Shown here: one piece after another, positions 41,744 to 48,360 of the stretch
How positions within the stretch are numbered: the stretch's first letter is position 1
Layout: each line of letters begins with the position of its first letter
Assembly (NCBI GenBank): GCA_029974015.1
Contig: JARKUF010000039.1
Coordinates: forward strand, 1-48,360
Direction of reading: 5' to 3'
From: Spirochaetota bacterium
Lineage (GTDB): Bacteria > Spirochaetota > UBA4802 > JAGODF01
DNA: 48,360 nt
Program-made: the position numbers and the translations under genes
Notes under the pieces: model-generated
The model's database searches: none
What the model was told of the DNA's origin: nothing
What the model saw: the letters and a program-made list of their open reading frames with translations, nothing else

Positions 41744-42224
41744 CGCCCTTGCGGCATTTCTGTCGTTGGGATGTTTCTATCGCTACAATGCGGTGAGGAT
41801 CGTGCGAAAGGCCGATTTTTCGCCCATCGTGCTTCACGAAGGATTGCGCGGGAAGATGGAAGCCCGGGGGGGTGAGGACACCATAAACGGCAAGGGGGAA
41901 AGCGGAGGGAACTTGTCCCGGAAGGCGCCGGTGTTCCGCTACTTTGCCTTATCGTGGTCGCTGGCGCCGTCGCCCCGGTTAAACGACAGGGGGGTGGACT
42001 TTGCCCGGGAGGGGAAATTCAGGGAGGCGGAGACGATGTTCTTAGAGTCTCTGAAGGACGATGATGCCTTTGCTTCGGCGTACAACAACCTGGGCATAGT
42101 GTATGAAATTTTCGGCAGGAGGGAAGATTCATTTGAAATGTATTCGAAGGCATGCCTCCTGGAGCCGGGAAACGATGTGTTTCGCGATAATTTTCTTGGC
42201 CTTTCAGACTCGACGGGGAAATAA
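41694..42224 (+). CDS. TPR lipoprotein
   Basis: Protein of 176 residues. The N-terminus is a lipoprotein signal ending AFLSLGC with Cys27, so it should be anchored in a membrane. Residues about 95-165 contain one or two TPR units (REAETMFLESLKDDDAFASA, YNNLGIVYEIFGRREDSFEM). The GTG start overlaps the end of gatA by 50 bases and has AAGGAAG upstream; a later start would break the signal peptide, so the overlap appears real. It is followed two bases later by another lipoprotein-type gene. Function unknown. Confidence 0.75.
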   Translation: MQRRSNPFAAFPLLACSALAAFLSLGCFYRYNAVRIVRKADFSPIVLHEGLRGKMEARGGEDTINGKGESGGNLSRKAPVFRYFALSWSLAPSPRLNDRGVDFAREGKFREAETMFLESLKDDDAFASAYNNLGIVYEIFGRREDSFEMYSKACLLEPGNDVFRDNFLGLSDSTGK

Positions 42225-42225
42225 A

Positions 42226-42702
42226 ATGAACGTTATGCGCTTCATAAACGCCGTTACAGCACTGGCGCTTCTCATTGTTCCTTCCGGTTTTTCATGCGCC
42301 CATGATCCGGTGTCGGAGGAATATTACCTGGACATCGGCAGAGTGAGGGGAGGGGAGAAGCCGTCTCCGCCGCCATGCATTGACGGAGCCGTCATGGACG
42401 GAACCGATATCGCCATCGAATTTAATTGCACCCGGACAATCGACCCCGACACGGGGAACGCTGACAACCTCACTTATGTTTTTTACTGGTCCTCGGAGGA
42501 TCCGGCGCTTTTTCCGGGGGAGCTTTCATATTATGATGAACTCTTTTACCTGGGGGCAGTGGCCCATGCCGACGCGGGTCCGGACATGAAAGTGCGGGTG
42601 AACCCGGGAGGGTACCGCGGCGTTATTTATTTCTGGATGACCGCCCACGACGGCGGGCGGGAGAGCGATCATTCCAATGTGGTGCACATTGCTGTTCCGT
42701 GA
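42226..42702 (+). CDS. putative lipoprotein with a beta-sandwich domain
   Basis: Protein of 158 residues. MNVMRFINAVTALALLIVPS precedes GFSC, a weak spirochaete-style lipobox, with Cys about 23. The mature part is beta-rich (DGAVMDGTDIAIEFNC, NLTYVFYWSSEDPALF, YRGVIYFWMTAHDGG), like a fibronectin type III or Ig-type domain. I do not recognise a family. ATG 42226 has GGGGAA close upstream and follows the TPR lipoprotein by 1 nt; an upstream ATG at 42103 lies inside that gene. Co-transcribed with the next gene. Confidence 0.65.
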   Translation: MNVMRFINAVTALALLIVPSGFSCAHDPVSEEYYLDIGRVRGGEKPSPPPCIDGAVMDGTDIAIEFNCTRTIDPDTGNADNLTYVFYWSSEDPALFPGELSYYDELFYLGAVAHADAGPDMKVRVNPGGYRGVIYFWMTAHDGGRESDHSNVVHIAVP

Positions 42703-42703
42703 T

Positions 42704-43333
42704 ATGAAAAGGGCCCTGGCGACATTGCTTGCGCTCATCACGGTTTCGGGGCCCGCTTTTGCGGACCAGGGGGCTTTCCCCGCGGAAAGCCGGACTACAT
42801 GGGCCCCGGGGGAAGATAGGAGCGCGGCGGCGCTCCGGGAGCTGGAGCCCCGCCGCCGTGCAGGCCTGTCCATGGCGGAGGCCCTTGCCCTGGACCTGGC
42901 GATCCCCGGAGGCGGGCATTTCTACACCGGGAACATGTATACAGGCGGAGCCTTCGCCGCACTGAAGGTCCTGGGAATCTGGGCCGTCTATTACAGCTTC
43001 AGGGACTGGCAGTATCGCCGTTCCCTCTACCGCGCCGCAAGGCGCGCAAACGCGGAGCTGGACCCCGGCCACGAGCTCCAGTTCGAGAAGCCCGGCGGGG
43101 GCTACTCTACCGTGGAAGATTTCCGCCGCGACTATGACCGGGCGGCGCAGCGGACCACCTTTTCTGTCCTGGGGACCGCGGCGGTGTACGCCGTGTCCTT
43201 AATTATGACTTACCAGTCGGTAAAAAAAATTAATGCCGAATCGATACCATCTTTCGATTTGCAGTATTCTTGCGGTATACTTGATGGAAAAGGGGAGATG
43301 GCGCTGTCCCTTTCAATGACACGGCGGTTTTAA
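42704..43333 (+). CDS. exported/membrane DUF5683-like protein
   Basis: Protein of 209 residues with a signal peptide (MKRALATLLALITVSGPAFA) and a mature part beginning DQG. LDLAIPGGGHFYTGNMYTGG, then AFAALKVLGIWAVYYSF, resembles the DUF5683/TM2-like pattern of two membrane helices joined by a tight Gly-rich turn. A second helical segment follows at about 155-180 (TTFSVLGTAAVYAVSLIMTY). The last 30 residues are strand-like (DGKGEMALSLSMTRRF), as in a membrane-inserted barrel end. No function can be assigned. The ATG follows the previous stop by 1 nt, so the three small envelope genes form one transcript, probably with moaA. Confidence 0.65.
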   Translation: MKRALATLLALITVSGPAFADQGAFPAESRTTWAPGEDRSAAALRELEPRRRAGLSMAEALALDLAIPGGGHFYTGNMYTGGAFAALKVLGIWAVYYSFRDWQYRRSLYRAARRANAELDPGHELQFEKPGGGYSTVEDFRRDYDRAAQRTTFSVLGTAAVYAVSLIMTYQSVKKINAESIPSFDLQYSCGILDGKGEMALSLSMTRRF

Positions 43334-43334
43334 G

Positions 43335-44336
43335 ATGCTCACGGATAGCCATAGCAGAAAAATACAGTATCTCAGGGTTTCACTCACCGATAAATGCAAT
43401 CTCCGGTGCGTGTACTGCGTACCTCCGGAGGGGGTGCCCCTCCTCTCCCATGACGAGGTGATGCGGAACGAAGAGTTCATCCATATTATAGGAATCTTCG
43501 CGGAGATGGGCTTGAAGAAAATCCGCTTCACCGGCGGGGAGCCCCTGGTGCGGAAGGGCTTTATCGATATCCTGGCGAAAACGCGGGAGCGGTTCCCGGA
43601 ATTAGAGCTGTGCCTCACCACTAACGGCACTCTCCTTGAAAGTTTTCTGGAACCATTGCGGGACTTCGGAGTAAAGAAAATCAACATCAGCCTCGATACC
43701 ATCGACCGTGAAAGATACGGGCGTATTACGGGCCGCGACATGCTTGGCCAGGTCCTCTCTTCGATAGAGGAAGCTGTATTGTACGATTATTTCAACATTA
43801 AGCTGAATGCCGTTCTTTTCCGCGAGACCCTTGAAGAGCTCGGGCCGCTTTTACGATACGCAGGCGAACGGGACCTGGTTCTCAGGTTTATTGAACGCAT
43901 GCCGTTTCTGGGCGAGGGGGAGGGCCAGCATTTCATTCCCGCCGATGTGCTTCTGGATGAATTAGCTGTGCTTGGGAAACTGGAGCGAAACCGAAAATTC
44001 GACACCTCCGTGGCGGTGATGTACGATATGGTCCTTGCCGACGGGATGCCGGTGAAGATAGGGGTTATTCCCCCGATGACCCATAAATTCTGCTCCAGGT
44101 GCAACAGGCTCCGAATCACCTGCGACGGACTGCTGAAGACCTGCCTGTACTCCCCCAGGGAATACGATGTAAAGACCCCGTATCGCCAGGACATGGGGGA
44201 CGAGGCATTGCGTTCTATTATACTAAAAGCAGTGGAAGAAAAACCCCGGGAGCATACCATCGAATGCCTCGAGTACGGAAGCCAGGGATGCGCCTCCCTG
44301 ATGTCTATACGGACGATGTCGAAAATTGGCGGATAG
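43335..44336 (+). CDS. moaA: GTP 3',8-cyclase (molybdenum cofactor biosynthesis A)
   Basis: MoaA, 333 residues, radical SAM enzyme for the first step of molybdopterin synthesis. The N-terminal cluster is CNLRCVYC (Cys21, 25, 28); the C-terminal cluster uses Cys253, Cys256 and Cys270 (CSRCNRLRITCDGLLKTC). The C-terminal MSKIGG carries the Gly-Gly tail. Both clusters are intact. It shares a transcript with the small envelope genes upstream (2-nt gap) without an evident link. Its product is needed by the AOR enzyme of this window. A terminator follows 21 nt after the stop. Confidence 0.95.
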   Translation: MLTDSHSRKIQYLRVSLTDKCNLRCVYCVPPEGVPLLSHDEVMRNEEFIHIIGIFAEMGLKKIRFTGGEPLVRKGFIDILAKTRERFPELELCLTTNGTLLESFLEPLRDFGVKKINISLDTIDRERYGRITGRDMLGQVLSSIEEAVLYDYFNIKLNAVLFRETLEELGPLLRYAGERDLVLRFIERMPFLGEGEGQHFIPADVLLDELAVLGKLERNRKFDTSVAVMYDMVLADGMPVKIGVIPPMTHKFCSRCNRLRITCDGLLKTCLYSPREYDVKTPYRQDMGDEALRSIILKAVEEKPREHTIECLEYGSQGCASLMSIRTMSKIGG

Positions 44337-44356
44337 GAACGGGGAGCAGGGAAAAC

Positions 44357-44388
44357 AAAGGGACGGCGCATATATGAGCCGTCCCTTT
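44357..44388. terminator. bidirectional terminator between moaA and tRNA-Asp
   Basis: AAAGGGACGGC (44357-44367) and GCCGTCCCTTT (44378-44388) form an 11-bp stem around GCATATATGA. On the plus strand it is followed by TTTTC-type sequence and serves moaA; on the minus strand it ends the tRNA transcript. Confidence 0.8.
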
Positions 44389-44394
44389 TCCTCT

Positions 44395-44469
44395 CGGGGT
44401 GTACGAGATTCGAACTCGCGGCCCCCTGCGTGACAGGCAGGTACTCTAACCAGGCTGAGCTAACACCCC
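44395..44469 (-). tRNA. tRNA-Asp (anticodon GUC)
   Basis: Reading the minus strand, a full cloverleaf is seen: acceptor GGGGTGT paired with ACACCCC, D-arm GCTC/GAGT, anticodon stem CCTGC/GCAGG around CTGTCAC with anticodon GTC, and T-arm GCGAG-TTCGAAT-CTCGT. Discriminator is G and CCA is not encoded. Length is 75 nt. A TATTAT at about 44493-44498 may be its -10. It stands alone. Confidence 0.95.
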
Positions 44470-44628
44470 ATTTTGCTTTGTGGTGTTAAGGAATAATATC
44501 CCCCCTCCGATGTCAATAAAAAAAGAGTTTTTTTTCAAGGGCTTCTTTTTCCGGGATTTTACAGTACCGCTCTTTAGGCTTGGAAGAAAATGTTTGATTT
44601 TTAAGGAGATTGCTGATAAAATAAAGGG

Positions 44629-44744
44629 GGACCTTTAAAAAAAATGTATAAGCTTTCCATAAACTGTAACTATTGGCAAACACTGGACTCAGGTTTTCCA
44701 GCCCGCCAAAGGCGGACGGGAAAACCTGCTGAATAGAGGTTGTC
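44629..44744. repeat. long-form palindromic repeat copy
   Basis: Left module AGCTTTCCATAAACTGTAAC and TATTGGCAAAC, diverged core 44689-44729 (CAGGTTTTCC...GGAAAACCTG), and right end GAATAGAGGTTGTC. The rest of the roughly 300-base gap before 44778 is AT-rich, with a homopolymeric A/T stretch at about 44516-44536. Confidence 0.7.
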
Positions 44745-44777
44745 TGAAGGTATCTTTCCGCGGGCCGGGTGGCATGG

Positions 44778-45713
44778 ATGGCACAGACTCTTATTGAAGA
44801 AGTATTTGAAGAAATTAGGAAGATTAACGGGAACTTTGATGGAACCTCTATTCCCCATTCGGATGAATTTCTGAGAACAACCTCATCATCGCTGGGGGTG
44901 GAACCGGAGCTTGTGAAAACCGTGATCCGGGTCCTGATTCATTCCCATCGGATTTTTTCCATTGAGATTATCCACGAAGATACGGTGAGAGAGATCCCGG
45001 GGGTTGACGGATATGTAATCGCCGAAATCAGCGTAGTGAGGCGCCTTAAAAACGTCTTTCAGCAGGAGATGATGCACGCTTATAATGTGCAGTTCAGCAA
45101 AAACTATCTGGTGCACCAGATTATTAAAGAGATATTTCCCGTAATCAGGAGTTTTAATGGCACGCCACTGGGGGAGGCGGCCAACAAGGCAATCATGCTC
45201 GAAGAGCTTGAGCGTCTCATGGAGAAAAACTACAACGAGTACACCGATGACTACAAGGAGAAACTGTTCGCACGGGAGATAAGCAAGGCGAACCTGGAAA
45301 AGCTCATTGAAAAGAAGGAGAAGCCCGCGAAGCCTGTGGCGGCCCCGAAGTCCGTGGTTGTGCAAAAAAAATCCGCCCCCCGGGCCACGCGCGCCATGGA
45401 CACGAAAACCTACGGGGACTTTCTCTCAAAGAAAAACAGGTATCCCCTCTCGCGGATACTCAACATTTACGGTATTGATTTCTTTTACAAGGTAAACTTG
45501 CGAAACTACCAGTTTGTCTATCTTAAACAGCTCATTTCGGACGGACAGATTTCGAAGCGAAGCGACCTCCTGCACCTTCGGGACATGCTGCGCACCGTTC
45601 GGGCCAACGCCAGCGCCGACAAAAACCTGGGCGAACACTTGGACGATATTTTCGACCTTGAAAAGGCGATTGTACACCACCTTTATTTTTCTGGAAACGA
45701 CGCTCCCCGGTGA
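44778..45713 (+). CDS. unrecognised helical protein upstream of lepA
   Basis: Protein of about 311 residues with no family I can name. Residues 1-80 look like a winged-helix-type fold (SSSLGVEPELVKTVIRVLIH, SHRIFSIEIIHEDTV). A coiled or helical middle follows (LEELERLMEKNYNEYTDDYK), then a low-complexity linker (KKEKPAKPVAAPKSVVVQKK), and a C-terminal helical domain about 220-311 (YPLSRILNIYGIDFFYKVNL, LRDMLRTVRANASADKNLGE). No signal peptide, so cytoplasmic. ATG 44778 was used; GTG 44769 is close. The two-domain-with-linker plan suggests a nucleic-acid or signalling role, but this is only a guess. It precedes lepA by 111 nt. Confidence 0.7.
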   Translation: MAQTLIEEVFEEIRKINGNFDGTSIPHSDEFLRTTSSSLGVEPELVKTVIRVLIHSHRIFSIEIIHEDTVREIPGVDGYVIAEISVVRRLKNVFQQEMMHAYNVQFSKNYLVHQIIKEIFPVIRSFNGTPLGEAANKAIMLEELERLMEKNYNEYTDDYKEKLFAREISKANLEKLIEKKEKPAKPVAAPKSVVVQKKSAPRATRAMDTKTYGDFLSKKNRYPLSRILNIYGIDFFYKVNLRNYQFVYLKQLISDGQISKRSDLLHLRDMLRTVRANASADKNLGEHLDDIFDLEKAIVHHLYFSGNDAPR

Positions 45714-45824
45714 TGCAGGGATTTTGCCGTTAAGTCTTTTTACCGGTAAAAAAAGGTTGCATAAAGCCCCCCATGTAAAAAATGTTTTCCTTATTCGAGC
45801 AAAATCACTGAAATCCAAAGAACC

Positions 45825-47621
45825 ATGGAACTTGAGCACATAAGAAATTTTTCCATCATAGCCCATATCGACCACGGGAAGTCCACCCTGGCGGACCGCC
45901 TCATTGAGAAGTGCCGCCTGGTGGACCGGCGTAACCACGCGGAGCAGATGCTCGATACCATGGACATTGAGCGGGAACGCGGCATCACCATAAAATCGAA
46001 CGCCATCACCCTGGATTACACCGCGGCGTCCGGCGAAGAGTATGTGTTCAATATAATCGACACGCCCGGGCACGTGGATTTCACCTATGAAGTTTCCCGG
46101 GCCCTTGCGGCCTGCGATGGGGTGCTCCTCATCGTGGACGCGAGCCAGGGGGTGGAGGCCCAGACCATTGCCAACATGTATCTTGCCCTGGAGAACGATC
46201 TGGAGATACTGCCGGTCATCAACAAAATCGACATGCCCAGCGCCGACATTCCACGCGCCAAAGAAAGCATACAGAAAAGCCTGGGCCTTGACCCGGAAAA
46301 ATCCGTCCTCGTGTCAGCGCGGGAGGGGACCGGTCTGGACGATCTCATGGAGCGTATCGTTGAAGTGATTCCTCCGCCCGCGGGAGACCCGAATAAGCCC
46401 CTTAAGGCCCTCATCTTCGATTCTTTCTTCGATAAATATGTGGGGGTCATTGTGAAGGTCAGGGTGTATGATGGCGTGGTTAAAAAGGACGATGTCATTT
46501 TACTCTGGTCCACGCAGAAGCAGTACACCGTTACCGAAGTCGGAGTGTTTCGCGTGGACAGGGAGAAGCGGGACGCGCTTTATCCCGGAGACGTGGGATA
46601 CATCGTGGCGGCCATAAAAAGCGTTACCGATACGAAGATCGGCGACACCGTCACCCTGGCCAGGAACATGACCGACGCTCCCCTCACGGGTTTCAAGGAC
46701 GTGAAGCCTATGGTTTTCTCCGGGCTCTATCCGATGTACAGCGACGATTATGAAAACCTGAAAGAAGCCCTCTACAGGCTTCGTCTCAACGACGCGTCTT
46801 TGATCTTTGAGCCGGAAAATTCTTTCGCCCTGGGCTTCGGTTTCCGCTGCGGCTATCTGGGGCTCCTCCACATGGAGATTGTACAGGAGCGCCTGGAGCG
46901 CGAATTCGACCTGGCCCTGGTCACCACGGCGCCGAGCGTGGAATACCGCGTGAGCATGTTGAACGGAAGCGTCCAGGCGATCGACAATCCCGTGAAGATG
47001 CCGGACCCGGGGATGATAGAAAAAATTGAGGAGCCCTTCGTCCGGGCCACCATCATCTCCCCGTCGGAGTTTATCGGCCCCATCATGTCCCTGGTGATGG
47101 ACTGCCGGGGCATTCACACGGGGATGGAATACGTCGACTCAAGCCGGGTACAGCTCCATTACGACCTCCCCCTCGCGGAGATCGTCTTCAATTTTTACGA
47201 CAAGCTGAAGTCGTATTCGCGCGGCTACGCCTCATTCGACTATGAGATCCGCGACTTTCGCCAGTCCCAGATGGTGAAGGTGGACATCCTTGTCAACGGC
47301 GAGCCCGTGGACGCGCTTTCCTTCATCGTCCACAAGGACAAGGCATACTTCCGGGGCAAGGAGATCATCGAAAAGCTGAAGGACGTGATACCGCGCCACC
47401 AGTTCAAAATTCCACTCCAGGCCGCCATTGGCGCCAAGATCGTGGCGCGTGAGAACATCTCGCCTCTGAGAAAAAACGTTACCGCCAAGTGCTATGGCGG
47501 CGATATCACACGAAAAAGGAAGCTTCTGGAAAAACAGAAGGAGGGGAAAAAACGGATGAAGATGATCGGCTCCGTGGAGATCCCCCAGGAAGCCTTCATG
47601 ACGATTCTCCGCATCGACTGA
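45825..47621 (+). CDS. lepA: elongation factor 4 (ribosomal back-translocase LepA)
   Basis: LepA, 598 residues, a translational GTPase. The G domain has AHIDHGKST (about 13-21), the switch regions [13 protein letters not shown] and NKIDMPSAD, then a beta-barrel domain II, and the LepA-specific C-terminal segment ([40 protein letters not shown]). LepA helps ribosome assembly or recovery under stress and is nearly universal in bacteria. The ATG at 45825 gives the conserved [18 protein letters not shown]; no clear ribosome site lies before it. Length is normal. Confidence 0.97.
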   Translation: MELEHIRNFSIIAHIDHGKSTLADRLIEKCRLVDRRNHAEQMLDTMDIERERGITIKSNAITLDYTAASGEEYVFNIIDTPGHVDFTYEVSRALAACDGVLLIVDASQGVEAQTIANMYLALENDLEILPVINKIDMPSADIPRAKESIQKSLGLDPEKSVLVSAREGTGLDDLMERIVEVIPPPAGDPNKPLKALIFDSFFDKYVGVIVKVRVYDGVVKKDDVILLWSTQKQYTVTEVGVFRVDREKRDALYPGDVGYIVAAIKSVTDTKIGDTVTLARNMTDAPLTGFKDVKPMVFSGLYPMYSDDYENLKEALYRLRLNDASLIFEPENSFALGFGFRCGYLGLLHMEIVQERLEREFDLALVTTAPSVEYRVSMLNGSVQAIDNPVKMPDPGMIEKIEEPFVRATIISPSEFIGPIMSLVMDCRGIHTGMEYVDSSRVQLHYDLPLAEIVFNFYDKLKSYSRGYASFDYEIRDFRQSQMVKVDILVNGEPVDALSFIVHKDKAYFRGKEIIEKLKDVIPRHQFKIPLQAAIGAKIVARENISPLRKNVTAKCYGGDITRKRKLLEKQKEGKKRMKMIGSVEIPQEAFMTILRID

Positions 47622-47669
47622 GGCCTTAGTTATAAGAAAGGCGGATAGTGATCGCCGCCAGACCTAAAA

Positions 47670-48068
47670 CTACCATGCTATTTGCAGGCCAAATTCCTTA
47701 TATTCTGATAAATCAGAATTTTTGGATATCATACAAATATTATTGGTAATGCATTGCCAGATGATTAAACGGCCGAACGGGTCCCTGTGCTTCAATTTTG
47801 GGAGCCTGTAAGAGGAAGATACTTCCGAAGGTGATAATGATAATATTTCAAATCCGGCTTTTTCCGTGTATTTAGGCAGCTCTTCAGGAATAATATTATT
47901 TAACGACAATTTATTAATATTGTATTTTAGTGAAATTTCCCAAAAACTAATTAAACTGACAAAGATTGTATTGTCGGGATTGATAATTATTGATGAAGCG
48001 GTTTTAGAAAGTTTATCATTATCAAACAAGGACCACAAGAGAACATGGGTATCAATTAAGTAATTCAT
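47670..48068 (-). CDS. PIN-domain (VapC-type) toxin with an altered active-site residue
   Basis: PIN-domain ribonuclease-type protein of 132 residues, the toxin half of a type II toxin-antitoxin pair. Acidic residues Asp6 (LIDTHVLLW), Glu44 (SFWEIS) and Asp119 (KNSDLSEY) match the usual catalytic set. At the conserved DPFDRL position the sequence is DPFGRL, with Gly99 where the third Asp is expected, which could reduce activity. Asp96 next to it may compensate. It overlaps the antitoxin stop by four bases (ATGA). The gene is much more AT-rich than lepA next to it, with AT-biased codons, suggesting horizontal transfer. Confidence 0.85.
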   Translation of the reverse strand: MNYLIDTHVLLWSLFDNDKLSKTASSIIINPDNTIFVSLISFWEISLKYNINKLSLNNIIPEELPKYTEKAGFEILSLSPSEVSSSYRLPKLKHRDPFGRLIIWQCITNNICMISKNSDLSEYKEFGLQIAW

Positions 48069-48304
48069 AGGTTCAATAATTCTTCATCTGATATTTTAAA
48101 ACCTTCATGCATTTCAAATGAAGCCTTATTCTTTAAAAGTCCCAATTTTCTATTAATGCCTTTTTTGTACTTTGAATATGGAACAATAACAGCGATCTTC
48201 TCTTTCTTTTTTCCAAAAGAAATCGTAACTTCCTCGCCGTTTTTAACATAATCAAGTACTTTGGAAAAGTTGGATTTTAATTCGCCGACCTGTAGTGTTT
48301 TCAT
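48065..48304 (-). CDS. Phd/YefM-type antitoxin
   Basis: Protein of 79 residues. MKTLQVGELKSNFSKVLDYV is the Phd/YefM N-terminal DNA-binding fold, followed by GEEVTISFGKKKEKIAVIVP, and a short tail that neutralises the toxin (SFEMHEGFKISDEELLNL). It should repress its own promoter and bind the PIN toxin downstream, whose start overlaps its stop. ATG 48304 was chosen because it lies just at the predicted transcription start; in-frame codons further upstream overlap the promoter. Confidence 0.85.
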   Translation of the reverse strand: MKTLQVGELKSNFSKVLDYVKNGEEVTISFGKKKEKIAVIVPYSKYKKGINRKLGLLKNKASFEMHEGFKISDEELLNL

Positions 48305-48339
48305 GTTAATAATATACAATAATGTTGTCAAGTTGTCAA
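48305..48339 (-). promoter_or_regulatory. promoter of the antitoxin-toxin operon, probably leaderless
   Basis: On the minus strand TTGACA (48339-48334), 17 nt, TATATT (48316-48311), then 6 nt to the ATG at 48304. Transcription would start at or within one base of the A of the ATG. A second TTGACA repeats 8 nt later in the spacer, giving a tandem TTGACAAC, a possible operator. No ribosome site is present, consistent with a leaderless mRNA. Confidence 0.65.
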
Positions 48340-48360
48340 GAATAATATTGTGGGAACCTT

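Overview
The window looks like a chromosomal piece of a GC-rich spirochaete (phylum Spirochaetota), probably a free-living or anaerobic lineage. The best marker is a short periplasmic-type flagellin of the FlaB class with only the conserved D0/D1 parts. Spirochaete-style lipoproteins and a two-membrane envelope (class A PBP, TolC-like and Omp85-like barrels) fit this. Most of the window is ordinary core chromosome. Only the last ~0.7 kb, an AT-rich PIN-toxin/antitoxin pair, has clearly foreign base composition.

Layout. 1-6.1 kb: a small unknown protein, flaB with a structured leader, a class A penicillin-binding protein, a ChaN-like protein and a lysine/alanine-rich histone H1-like protein. 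6.1-13.0 kb: pyrK, an FGGY sugar kinase, a PilZ protein, ispD overlapping a GT39-type glycosyltransferase, and argH. 13.2-20.4 kb: a B12-binding-type radical SAM protein with a TPR tail, a lipoprotein peroxiredoxin, an M23 peptidase, an M48 membrane protease and an AraC regulator with a membrane sensor half. 20.7-25.7 kb: a four-gene operon of aldehyde:ferredoxin oxidoreductase, a degenerate iron-ADH paralogue, an SCP2-like carrier and an intact iron-ADH. 26-30.5 kb: a TPR protein, a FecCD-like permease, a divergent ABC ATPase and an Omp85-like barrel. 30.8-37.2 kb: a complete TetR-TolC-adaptor-RND efflux operon ending in a PII-like protein. 37.3-47.6 kb: a DnaJ-like protein, tadA, rluD, gatA, three small envelope genes, moaA, tRNA-Asp, an unknown protein and lepA. 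47.7-48.4 kb: the toxin/antitoxin pair.

Links between genes. The AOR enzyme needs a (tungsto)pterin cofactor, and moaA, the first enzyme of pterin synthesis, lies in the same window. The AOR/SCP2/ADH group reads like an acid-aldehyde-alcohol pathway for a hydrophobic substrate; this is inference. The TPR/permease/ATPase/Omp85 group reads like an envelope-spanning transport or assembly system with no recognised substrate-binding protein.

Across the window an intergenic palindrome family, core CCCGCCCGCC-TTC-GGCGGGCGGG with A/T flanks and ends like GGCAACCTCTAATA / TATTAGAGGTTGCC, recurs at about a dozen places, some of them double or split. It explains most of the non-coding DNA. There is no CRISPR array, no transposase gene, no rRNA and no recognised riboswitch.
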